From the NCBI GenBank assembly GCA_017477435.1, contig JAFUVV010000009.1, forward strand, positions 1 to 64,000: a stretch of 64,000 bases of DNA, given 5' to 3'. The position numbers and the translations under genes are program-made. This document shows, piece after piece, positions 55,097-62,912 of this stretch. This DNA is from Prevotella sp. (lineage in GTDB: Bacteria; Bacteroidota; Bacteroidia; Bacteroidales; Bacteroidaceae). Below the pieces are notes generated by a model, which was not told the origin of the DNA, ran no database searches, and saw only the letters and a list, made by a program, of their open reading frames with translations. Each line of letters starts with the position of its first letter. Positions within the stretch are counted from its first letter, which is position 1.

Positions 55097-56182
55097 TCAG
55101 AACTTAACAGGACGCCCAGTCCGCGCACTGCGTCGTGCGGCATCGAGTATGCACACAACCATCATATTGTTCTCCAGCGAGCTAAGATCGTATGGCGGCA
55201 GGGTTATCTCGCCATGCGCCACGGCACGGAGGAAACGGAACGAATCGTTATAGGGCGCAGACAATTGCGGAGCCTCAAAACGCCCGCTGTTGTTTCCCTC
55301 GATACGTGTCTCCATCTGCGTGGGGGTAAACTGGTATATGCTGCCTTTTAAGCCATATACATACATATCCTTGCGGTTCTCAGGCCAGCACCACGATGCC
55401 ATTATCTGCACCGTGCAGCCAGGATACTCCACCACGATAGTGGCATCGTCATCGACACGAGGATAAACTGCCGGCTTATGCTGCTTAAGCACTGCATACA
55501 CGCTGAGCGGCTGCTGACCATTGAGCAACCATGTCGCAAGGTTGGCACCGTAGCATCCGAAGTCGACCACAGCACCGCCACCATTCAGCACAGGGTCGGT
55601 GAGCCATTCAAGGAACATGGGGCCGCAGCCTATCTCCTTCGGTCCCTGATGACCGTCGTAGATGTTTATGCGCCGTGGCGTGCCTATCTTCCCTTCATTA
55701 ATCAATCTGTGGGCATACTGGTTGGTGCTGTACCAAGTGGTCTCGTAGTTTGTGAGCACCATGATGCCATATTTCTTGGCAAGCTTCTCCATTCGCTGCG
55801 CAGCCTTGTAACTCACTGCGAGCGGTTTCTCCACCATCACATGAACGCCGCGAGGCGCACACGCTTCCACCACTGCCAGATGGTCGTAGATGCTTCCGTA
55901 GGCCACCACCACCTCGGGCTTCGTCTCGTCGAGCATCTTCCCAAGGTCGGCATAGAACAGACTGGCGTCGAGACGTCGCGCCAACTCGTTGTTTGCACGA
56001 TACTCGTCGCGTGGCTCTGCCACACCTACTATCTTGAAGTCGCCACGATTCATGCGACTCACTACTTCCCACAGATGTCCATGAGTGACACCTGCCACAG
56101 CCAGACGCAACGGGCCTTCTTCGGCATAGACGAAGAGGCAACTCGTCATCACCAGCGATATCGATATCAAAAACCGCTTCAT
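55097..56182 (-). CDS. Exported Gfo/Idh/MocA-family protein
   Basis: 361 residues. Signal peptide (MKRFLISISLVMTSCLFVYA) before the Rossmann fold (LRLAVAGVTHGHLWEVVSRM); VMVEKPLAVS is the family's catalytic Lys segment. C-terminal domain has GGGAVVDFGCYGANLATWLL. Most Gfo/Idh/MocA enzymes are cytoplasmic; exported ones include NAD-dependent glycosidases such as GH109, so this could act directly on a glycan in the periplasm. It lies between GH92 and GH95 genes. Confidence 0.85.
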   Translation of the reverse strand: MKRFLISISLVMTSCLFVYAEEGPLRLAVAGVTHGHLWEVVSRMNRGDFKIVGVAEPRDEYRANNELARRLDASLFYADLGKMLDETKPEVVVAYGSIYDHLAVVEACAPRGVHVMVEKPLAVSYKAAQRMEKLAKKYGIMVLTNYETTWYSTNQYAHRLINEGKIGTPRRINIYDGHQGPKEIGCGPMFLEWLTDPVLNGGGAVVDFGCYGANLATWLLNGQQPLSVYAVLKQHKPAVYPRVDDDATIVVEYPGCTVQIMASWCWPENRKDMYVYGLKGSIYQFTPTQMETRIEGNNSGRFEAPQLSAPYNDSFRFLRAVAHGEITLPPYDLSSLENNMMVVCILDAARRSARTGRPVKF

Positions 56183-56270
56183 AGTTTAATTTTTACTCTT
56201 ATTATGTTCTTTCCGATGATTACCTATAACTTGTTTCGAAGGCCGACATGATACTATCACGCCCATGCCT

Positions 56271-58421
56271 TTACTCCGTCTCGATTGTCATGTTGCCTGC
56301 ATCGGCAAGTTGCTGATGCCCGACAAAGTAGCCTTTCAATTGCTTTCCGCCCACAGTGATGCGCTTGATGCGCAGGCCGTCGCCTTCGTGCCGTATGGTA
56401 AATGTCTTTCCTGTGCCACCGAGGGTAAACTTGATATTTCGGAACAGTGGCACCGACACGATATACTCAGGGTCGGCGGGAGAATAGGTGTAGATGCCTA
56501 TGGCGTTTAACACGAACCATGCCGACATCTCGCCCGAATCGTCCATACCTGCATAGGCAAGGCCCTCGCGGCCCATTCCGTAGTAGTCGCGCATGAGCTT
56601 GTTTAGCACAGCCTGGCTCTTCTCCTGCTTGCCAATGAAATAATAAGTGAACGGCACGTTGTGGTCGGGCTGATTGCCGTGACAGTAGTTGCCAAGGAAT
56701 CCAGTGAGATTCCACGCCTCATATCCCCGCCACGGCTCGCTGAAGAGTGAGTCGAGTTTCTTGTCCACAGCATCGTAAGACGGATAGAGTGCCACCATGC
56801 CCGCAGGGTCGTGGGGAGCAAAGAACAGCGACTGCCATGCATTGGCCTCGCGATACATGTAGGCATAGTATGGATAATAGGGGTCGAAGTCTTCTATCCA
56901 TTTCCCGTCGGCAGTCTTCCCGCGCCAGAAGCCTGTTGATGGGTCGAAGAGATTCTTGTAGTTCTGCGAGCGCTGCATCATCAGCTTGTAGTTCTCCTTG
57001 TCGCCCACGGCCTTGGCTATCTGTGCCACGGCATAGTCATCGTAGGCATATTCAACGGTCTTCGTGACCGCCGCTTTATATTCGTCCCACGTCGGCACGT
57101 CGGTCGTGTCTTTCTCTGCTATCCATCCTTGCCGCATATATTCCTCAATGAACGGTCGCCCGCGTCGCCCTGCCACAGTTGCGTTTTTCAGCATGAGTTG
57201 ATAGGCGAGCTTGACATCATAGTCACGTATGCCGCGCGTCCACAGTCCTGAGACGAACGCCGAAGCATGGTCGCCGTGGAAGAAGGTGGGCATATATCCG
57301 CCCAACTTATTGCCGCGGTCGCAGATAGACTTCACGATGTCGCAGGCCACGTCGGGACATATCATGCCTATGAGGATGAGGTCGTTGCGGTAGGTGTCCC
57401 AGAACGACGGATCGGTGTAGTAGCGGAAATCAGCCTTCTGCACATCGCGGCGGGCGTCGATATACTGACCGTTGCAGTCGCTGCGCAGTGCCGGCCACAT
57501 AAACGAGCGGTAGAGTGTGGTGTAGAACATGTCGCGATCGCGGTCGCTGCCACCGCTCACCTCGATATGGCTGAGCAGGTCTTCCCATGTGGCGTCGGCT
57601 CTGTTGCGGATATCGTCGAACGATGCCTCGCCAATCTCATTGGTAAGGTTCTCCTTGGCATTCTCTATACTTACGAACGAGCATCCCACCTTCAACTCCA
57701 GCGTATTGTCGGAGCCATCATCGACGAAGCTCACCACGGCAATGGTATGGCGATGGTCGCGGCGTATCTCCACCTTGTCGACAGCATGATTGGCATCGAT
57801 GTGGAAGTATATCTTCCCATCACCGTCCTGAAACCCTTCCACGCTCCGCTCGCCGCTCTTCTCTATTTCCCAGCGGCGGGGATTGTTGTTCGAGCGTGTG
57901 ATGTCGACAATGAGTTTTTTGTCGCCACCCTTGGTGTAGGTGTAGCGATGGTATCCGCAGCGCAGTGTGCTGGTGAGCTCTGCGTTGATGGCGTAGCGCT
58001 CGAGGAACACCTGATAGTATCCCGGGCTTGCCGATTCGCGGTCGTGGGTGAAGAAGGAACAGAAGTTGTCGGGATAGAACCGTCCCGTTGCGGGCAGCAT
58101 CGAGAGGTGGAGCAGGTTCCAGTGGCCCTTGCTGGTGTGGGCAAAGCCGTAGATCTGCCGGTCTTCATACTGATATCCCGACCCAGAGCGATACATGGTG
58201 ACGGGTGTGAGTTGCACCATTGCATTTGGCAACGTTGCTCCCGGAAACACCTCTGCTCCCCAGGCGCGTTTAGTCTCTGTTCGTGTGTAGCCCAGGTCGG
58301 CGGGTTCCCACAGCGTGGCTGTGCCCATAAATGGATTGACGTGCGACGTCAACTTGTCGGATGCCGCAAGGTTGAGGGCCCACATGAGCAGGGCTGCGAT
58401 TGCTGTTGTTTTATATCTCAT
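56271..58421 (-). CDS. GH92 alpha-mannosidase family enzyme, exported
   Basis: 716 residues; signal peptide MRYKTTAIAALLMWALNLAAS. SHVNPFMGTATLWEP, FPGATLPNAMVQLTPVT, YRSFMWPAL, DPSFWDTYRNDLILI, GNQPDHNVPFTYYF and AGMDDSGEMSAWFVLNAIGIY are GH92 signatures, with the catalytic acids in the latter regions. Calcium-dependent exo-alpha-mannosidase, probably acting on N-glycan mannose. A terminator from the upstream M23 gene ends just before it, yet no TAnnTTTG promoter is visible. Confidence 0.92.
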   Translation of the reverse strand: MRYKTTAIAALLMWALNLAASDKLTSHVNPFMGTATLWEPADLGYTRTETKRAWGAEVFPGATLPNAMVQLTPVTMYRSGSGYQYEDRQIYGFAHTSKGHWNLLHLSMLPATGRFYPDNFCSFFTHDRESASPGYYQVFLERYAINAELTSTLRCGYHRYTYTKGGDKKLIVDITRSNNNPRRWEIEKSGERSVEGFQDGDGKIYFHIDANHAVDKVEIRRDHRHTIAVVSFVDDGSDNTLELKVGCSFVSIENAKENLTNEIGEASFDDIRNRADATWEDLLSHIEVSGGSDRDRDMFYTTLYRSFMWPALRSDCNGQYIDARRDVQKADFRYYTDPSFWDTYRNDLILIGMICPDVACDIVKSICDRGNKLGGYMPTFFHGDHASAFVSGLWTRGIRDYDVKLAYQLMLKNATVAGRRGRPFIEEYMRQGWIAEKDTTDVPTWDEYKAAVTKTVEYAYDDYAVAQIAKAVGDKENYKLMMQRSQNYKNLFDPSTGFWRGKTADGKWIEDFDPYYPYYAYMYREANAWQSLFFAPHDPAGMVALYPSYDAVDKKLDSLFSEPWRGYEAWNLTGFLGNYCHGNQPDHNVPFTYYFIGKQEKSQAVLNKLMRDYYGMGREGLAYAGMDDSGEMSAWFVLNAIGIYTYSPADPEYIVSVPLFRNIKFTLGGTGKTFTIRHEGDGLRIKRITVGGKQLKGYFVGHQQLADAGNMTIETE

Positions 58422-58432
58422 AATGAAAATAA

Positions 58433-58469
58433 TTCAAAAAAGGCAACAGAAAATCACTTCCTATTGCCT
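58433..58469 (-). terminator. Terminator of the M23 peptidase gene
   Basis: Minus strand AGGCAATAG ... CTGTTGCCT followed by TTTTTTG; the GH92 start codon is 12 bp further on. Confidence 0.7.
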
Positions 58470-58507
58470 CCCAATTAAAACCTTATAACTAAATATGAAA
58501 AAAATTA

Positions 58508-59458
58508 TCAAGAATATCTTATTATCTGACCCACTTTCACCTTGGTCTTCTTTCCGAGGTGGTTGAGTGAGCACAGCTTGCCGACGGTTGTGCGGTGCTT
58601 TTTGGCAATCGACGAGAGTGTCTCTCCGCGCTTCACCTTATGATACTGTGCTCTGCGTGCGGGTGCCTCCTGCTTCACTGGGGCATATTTTGCATTCTCA
58701 CCTTGCACTTCCTCGCGGGTGTAGCCGCCGTTGCCAATCTTTCCACGTTCACGTGTGGCATAGCGCGACTCGCTGTGATAGGTGTCGCGGTTGTAGGTAT
58801 AGAAATCGCCTGTCACGTCCTGAGCACGGAAGTCGAACATCAGGGCAGGATTGATGGGCACACCATTGAGCAGTGTCTCGAAGTGGAGGTGTGATCCTGT
58901 GCTCACGCCGGTGCTACCTCCAAGTCCGATAGGCTCGCCCGACGCCACATCCTGATCTTCACGCACAAGTTGCCGAGAGAGGTGACCATAGACAGTCTCA
59001 AGTCCGTTCTCGTGGCGGATGACGATATACCGGCCGTAACCGCGGTCGTACTTCACGATGCGCACCTTTCCTGGGAATGCGGCGCGGATGGTGTCACCAG
59101 TATAGACTTTAATATCGAGTCCCTCGTGAGTGCGTCCCCAGCGCGGGCCATAGTTACTTGTTACCACGCGACTGACGGTGGGCATTGAGAATTCGCGGAG
59201 GTCAATGGTAAAATTGTCGGGGATTGTTGCCTGGCGGTCGTGAACCTTAGAATTTTCCCACTCTGCATAAAGGTCCGACGACGGCAGCATGCCGTTCTCA
59301 CGGTCGAGGATGCTCTGCAACACCAGCGTGTCGACGGCCTTCATCTTACGGTCGATAGGAGCCTGACGGGCCAAAAGGTCTTGTGCTGATACTTGCTGGG
59401 CTGCCACACTGCCGAGAGCTATTGCTAAAAAGGATGATAATATTTTCTTCAGTCTCAT
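58508..59458 (-). CDS. M23-family peptidoglycan endopeptidase with C-terminal LysM
   Basis: 316 residues. Signal peptide (MRLKKILSSFLAIALGSVAAQ), an M23 (lytic) domain with zinc motif RTHEGLDIKVYTGD and GSHLHFETLLNG, and a C-terminal LysM (YHKVKRGETLSSIAKKHRTTVGKLCSLNHL). Cuts peptide cross-links during cell-wall growth or division. Start chosen at 59458; an ATG 9 bp upstream is possible. Confidence 0.92.
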   Translation of the reverse strand: MRLKKILSSFLAIALGSVAAQQVSAQDLLARQAPIDRKMKAVDTLVLQSILDRENGMLPSSDLYAEWENSKVHDRQATIPDNFTIDLREFSMPTVSRVVTSNYGPRWGRTHEGLDIKVYTGDTIRAAFPGKVRIVKYDRGYGRYIVIRHENGLETVYGHLSRQLVREDQDVASGEPIGLGGSTGVSTGSHLHFETLLNGVPINPALMFDFRAQDVTGDFYTYNRDTYHSESRYATRERGKIGNGGYTREEVQGENAKYAPVKQEAPARRAQYHKVKRGETLSSIAKKHRTTVGKLCSLNHLGKKTKVKVGQIIRYS

Positions 59459-59556
59459 ATATTTCAATATTTAGTTAGTGTAGAAATCCAGCGATTTCCC
59501 ACACAAATTATCGGCTATGGGCAAGAAAAAAGCCCATTTTCCGACGTTCAACTCTG

Positions 59557-59564
59557 CAAAACTA
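59557..59564 (-). promoter_or_regulatory. Possible -7 element of the M23 gene
   Basis: TAGTTTTG on the minus strand, 99 bp before the ATG, no -33 TTG at the usual distance. In the leader ATGGGC/GCCCAT (59517-59537) can pair. Confidence 0.4.
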
Positions 59565-59740
59565 ACGAAAAAAGCCTGAAATTGTTGCGCTACATCAAGT
59601 TTTTCTGCATTTTTTAACACTTTTCCACCTCTTTCGGAGCATGCTAAAGACTTTTATACATTTTTTATATTTCTGGCACAGGGCAATGAAATGTGACCAC
59701 AAACGACGGACACTGTTTGAGTCAACAAAGCCGAGAGAGA

Positions 59741-59807
59741 GAACAAAATGGGCCGTTTTGTTGAACAAAATGGGTTACTTTGCTGAACAAAACGGCCCAT
59801 TTTGTTC
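59741..59807. repeat. 22-bp periodic array (3 units) with 22-bp perfect inverted repeat
   Basis: Units start at 59741, 59763 and 59785, each beginning GAACAAAA. The outer units (59741-59762 and 59786-59807) are exact reverse complements over 22 bp, with ATGGGCCG in the centre of the first. The middle unit is a variant (ATGGGTTACTTTG). It lies between the divergent M23 and RHS-fragment genes; a short open frame across it has no coding character. Confidence 0.8.
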
Positions 59808-60010
59808 CGACAGACGATATGTGTAACGACTGAGGGTGCCATGGGTGATTGTCGCGACGAAAATAGTCGACCGCTCCTTGCGGCCGTGCTGCTGCAGTTG
59901 ATGGGCTGTGGGGCGCCTGTCTGTCTGCATCGTAGCACGTCGCAGGAACGGTCGACGGTGTGTTTTTCATCAGAAGGTTTAGCTTAACACAAAAAAAACA
60001 CCTGATTCTT

Positions 60011-60040
60011 TTGCCGTTACGCACCATTTTCCTAACTTTG
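60011..60040 (+). promoter_or_regulatory. Promoter of RHS fragment 1
   Basis: TTG (60011-60013), exactly 19 bases, TAACTTTG (60033-60040). About 50 bp (59986-60040) match 157-211 in reverse complement with few changes; ATG at 60059. Confidence 0.8.
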
Positions 60041-60058
60041 AGCCAAAATCTGAGAAAC

Positions 60059-60259
60059 ATGAACAGGACACTCGCTTTCCTCTTCTGGTACGACTTCCTC
60101 GCCCGTCCCTACGACCCCACCCGCGGCCAGTTCACAGGTCCCGACCCATTGACAGAAGATTTTTGCCATTGGAACCCATGGATATATTGCAAGAATAATC
60201 CAATTAACATGATAGATTTGAAAATTTCTTATACCGAGTTTATCAATCAGTCAGAATGA
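60059..60259 (+). CDS. Collapsed RHS protein: N-terminal leader codons fused to the RHS core end
   Basis: 66 residues: MNRTLAFLF, then directly WYDFLARPYDPTRGQFTGPDPL...HWNPWIYCKNNPINMID, the C-terminal part of the RHS-associated core, then a short tip (LKISYTEFINQSE). A complete promoter and a start codon precede it, so the large repeat region seems lost by internal deletion. DNA is GC-rich up to about 60170 and AT-rich afterwards. The stop overlaps the ATG of the next gene by 4 bp (ATGA), as between a toxin and its immunity gene. Confidence 0.65.
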   Translation: MNRTLAFLFWYDFLARPYDPTRGQFTGPDPLTEDFCHWNPWIYCKNNPINMIDLKISYTEFINQSE

Positions 60260-60915
60260 AAAACTTTTTATTATTGATTCTTTTCGCTTTCAGTATTAAT
60301 ACATGTACTGGACAAACCGAAATTACTATTAGGGAGATAGATAATGACTCTGTAATTAACATTTCTAAATACCTATATAAGAATGAGAAACCATATGGAA
60401 CTTACAATGGGGGACGAATTATAAAAGAAAAACTGTCAAAGACAGATAAGAGATGGAATTCTATTTTTAAAGAGCTTGTAAAAGATATGAAAAGCCTTGG
60501 TCTAAATATCAAATATCCGCATATTATATATGAAGATATTTGTAAAATGCATACTTTTATTAGTACGATGGTCAGTTCTTTCTCTATTTCAGAAATGGAG
60601 CGGAATTCTGTGTTTGACAAGGGTAGGTTTGTAATAAGTAATACAGATGTAAATCAATCATTTACATATCTTTATCAGCATAGTGATTATTTATTTTCTT
60701 TTCAGATTACTTTTAATAATAACATGATTGAAAATTATAAATATACATGTCGCCCTGATCTTGATGAACGGATTATGACATATAATATTATGTTTACATA
60801 TGATAATAAGGGAAGGGTAACCAAAATAACTGAGACCTACAGTGATAAAGATAATAGATGTAAAGGAATGTTAATCAAAGATATAGAATATACCGAGATA
60901 GGGAAAACAAGATGA
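60256..60915 (+). CDS. Exported protein of unknown function, candidate immunity protein
   Basis: 219 residues, not recognised. N-terminal MKNFLLLILFAFSINTCTGQ is a signal peptide, possibly with a weak lipobox (INTC). The rest is mixed alpha/beta and Asn/Ile/Lys-rich (AT-rich DNA, unlike its neighbours in the chromosome). Starts within the stop codon of RHS fragment 1. Immunity to an RHS tip toxin is inferred from position only. Confidence 0.5.
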   Translation: MKNFLLLILFAFSINTCTGQTEITIREIDNDSVINISKYLYKNEKPYGTYNGGRIIKEKLSKTDKRWNSIFKELVKDMKSLGLNIKYPHIIYEDICKMHTFISTMVSSFSISEMERNSVFDKGRFVISNTDVNQSFTYLYQHSDYLFSFQITFNNNMIENYKYTCRPDLDERIMTYNIMFTYDNKGRVTKITETYSDKDNRCKGMLIKDIEYTEIGKTR

Positions 60916-61059
60916 CGGATCCACGTAATATAGAATTTATGTATAATACAAAACACATTAAATATCATCAAAGAAATGGAGTTAAATAATATGTTAAAAG
61001 AAGGTGAATGGTTTCGTGCCCTAGAAGGCTTAGCCATTGCAGAAAGAATAATAAATTAA
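60912..61059 (+). pseudogene. Possible frameshifted RHS tip remnant
   Basis: Two short frames in tandem: an ATG at 60912 (overlapping the previous stop) gives MTDPRNIEFMYNTKHIKYHQ before a stop, and an ATG at 60976 gives 27 codons including LKEGEWFRALEGLAIAERIIN. Joined across a frameshift they read like the end of a small toxin domain. AT-rich. No family recognised; the call rests on context. Confidence 0.3.
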
Positions 61060-61099
61060 GAAGAGAACATAAGTTAAACAGAAGAGTAAAGTATTAATC

Positions 61100-62011
61100 A
61101 TGAAAAAAATCATATTGATTTTATTGTGTGCTTTATTATATGACTGTAATAGCAGAAACGGATTGCCGGAAGACGTTATTTGCACATGCTATATATTCCC
61201 AACAAGTGGAACATACGGCTATTATATTGAAATTAATTCTTCAGGAAAAATTACAACCCTGCTAGAACCCAGTTTGGGAACAAATGTTCTAGACTTAATA
61301 CAAGAAGATGAATATATAGATCCTATGGGTGACAATCTACTTGACAGCGTAGTATTAAAGAAAAGTTTAGTATTAGATAGTCATGATATAAAAGAATTGA
61401 AGACCGTTATAGACAGAATCGCAAAGGTTGGGGATTACAATCCATTTGTTGAGAGTAGTTGGAATGATCATGTAGGTATGGTTGCTTTTGTTAATAATCA
61501 CAGATATCCATATGTTCCAGGGGAAGAAAAATGCAAGTGGCATAAATGGAAATGGAAAAAAGAGGAGGGCAAAATGCCTCTGAGCGAATTATTTACATTC
61601 CTAACCAACAAATCCCCTGTTCCGATAAAATGGGGACAAGGTCAAGATATTCCTGAACAAATCAGTATTCAGGAAGATGAAGATTTTGATCTGTTCATTT
61701 CCCGCTTTTATACTGACACTTTATTCACGAAGGAACGTATAGACCATAACGTGGAAGGATATAGTGGAGAGGATAGCGAGGAGTGCTATGAGGAAAGTTC
61801 AAAATGGAACCACAAGCTGCTTTTATTGTATGTCATGGATGCTGCTGAGGCGAAAAATAAGGAAGAGTTCTTGACTAAGTATAAAAAAACAGATGAAGAT
61901 CGAATAGAAGAAGAGATTTATATACCAGACAGCGATAGTTTCTATTTCAGTGTCTATAAACTAATTAACCATAAGTGGTATCTGTGCTCGTTTGTTGTAA
62001 ATAATCTGTGA
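61100..62011 (+). CDS. Putative lipoprotein, candidate immunity protein
   Basis: 303 residues. MKKIILILLCALLYDCNSRNG is a lipoprotein-like signal (Cys at 16, with an unusual Asp before it). The second half (FDLFISRFYTDTLFTKERID ... YKLINHKWYLCSFVVNNL) faintly recalls DUF4348-type Bacteroidetes lipoproteins. AT-rich. It stands between two RHS remnants and may have guarded against a lost tip. No promoter seen. Confidence 0.45.
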   Translation: MKKIILILLCALLYDCNSRNGLPEDVICTCYIFPTSGTYGYYIEINSSGKITTLLEPSLGTNVLDLIQEDEYIDPMGDNLLDSVVLKKSLVLDSHDIKELKTVIDRIAKVGDYNPFVESSWNDHVGMVAFVNNHRYPYVPGEEKCKWHKWKWKKEEGKMPLSELFTFLTNKSPVPIKWGQGQDIPEQISIQEDEDFDLFISRFYTDTLFTKERIDHNVEGYSGEDSEECYEESSKWNHKLLLLYVMDAAEAKNKEEFLTKYKKTDEDRIEEEIYIPDSDSFYFSVYKLINHKWYLCSFVVNNL

Positions 62012-62051
62012 TGTTACAAGCAATAGCCTGTAAAAATTTCTCATTTCTATT

Positions 62052-62081
62052 TTGCAGATAAACCATTATTCCCTAAATTTG
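62052..62081 (+). promoter_or_regulatory. Promoter of RHS fragment 2
   Basis: TTG (62052-62054), exactly 19 bases, TAAATTTG (62074-62081); ATG 26 bp downstream at 62108. Confidence 0.8.
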
Positions 62082-62107
62082 CAGCATAACAACATCGTTA
62101 CCAGACT

Positions 62108-62866
62108 ATGGCACGAAATTTCGGCTTGACATATAATCGCTACATGTTCCAGGGCAAGGAGTTCGACATGATGCACGGGCTGCGCTGGCATGACCACGGA
62201 GCACGCTTCGCCGACAACACCATCCTCCGCTGGACAACAATGGACCCACTCTGCGAGAAATACTACGACACCTCGCCGTATGTCTTCTGCGGGAATAACA
62301 TGATGAGAAATATTGATCCTGACGGAAAGAAAATTAAATTTGCAAAAGGTGTTTCTAAGCAATTTATGCAAAATTTTGCCTTAGCAGTACAATATTTAAA
62401 AGGCCACAAATGCGATGGCTTGATTGCTAAACTAGAATCTCTTAAAGAAACTATCTATATAAAAGAAATTTCTGGAGTATCTTCCAACTTTAATTTTGAA
62501 GAAAAGACTATTTATTGGGATCCGTATACAGGTATTGGAACAACAAATGCAATCCGTTTGTCACCTACTGTTGTGTTAAATCATGAAGCCGACCATGCCC
62601 TACAGTATTTAACTAATACGGAAAATTATCGTAATAATATACGGATACCAAATAAGAATTACAAAAATAGAGAAGAAGAACGTGTTATAACGGGGTCTGA
62701 ACAAAGAACAGCGAAATCACTAGGAGAAATTGGAGAAAATGAGACAACAAGAACGGATCACAGTGCTATTCCGTTTCCAACCATTAATCCGATTTCTAAT
62801 GAGGAAGTCTTTGGAACTGAAAGAGATAACATGTTTGAAGAAGTTGAAGTGTTCTCTAATTTTTAA
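62108..62866 (+). CDS. Truncated RHS core with HExxH metallopeptidase-like toxin tip
   Basis: 252 residues. Residues ~10-75 are the end of an RHS core (YMFQGKEFDMMHGLRWHDHGARF, ILRWTTMDPLCEKYYDTSPY, CGNNMMRNIDPDG). The tip that follows has LSPTVVLNHEADHALQYL with an H-E-x-x-H zinc motif and NREEERVITGSEQRTAKSLG, similar to M91/NleD-like peptidase domains found as tips of polymorphic toxins. The gene has its own promoter but no repeats, secretion signal or upstream RHS body. Base composition changes from GC-rich to AT-rich at the DPDG junction. The candidate immunity gene follows 46 bp later. Confidence 0.7.
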   Translation: MARNFGLTYNRYMFQGKEFDMMHGLRWHDHGARFADNTILRWTTMDPLCEKYYDTSPYVFCGNNMMRNIDPDGKKIKFAKGVSKQFMQNFALAVQYLKGHKCDGLIAKLESLKETIYIKEISGVSSNFNFEEKTIYWDPYTGIGTTNAIRLSPTVVLNHEADHALQYLTNTENYRNNIRIPNKNYKNREEERVITGSEQRTAKSLGEIGENETTRTDHSAIPFPTINPISNEEVFGTERDNMFEEVEVFSNF

Positions 62867-62912
62867 ATGTCTATAATATAATGAATTTTACAAACTTTAT
62901 AATATTAATTAA

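Noticed and set aside
398..59807. 22-bp arrays as CRISPR
   Set aside because: Repeats are only 17-19 bp with 3-5 bp between them, there are no spacers of normal length, and no cas genes are in the window.
59641..59826. 61-codon plus-strand frame before the RHS region
   Set aside because: It translates the inverted repeat at 59741-59807 and has no start signals.
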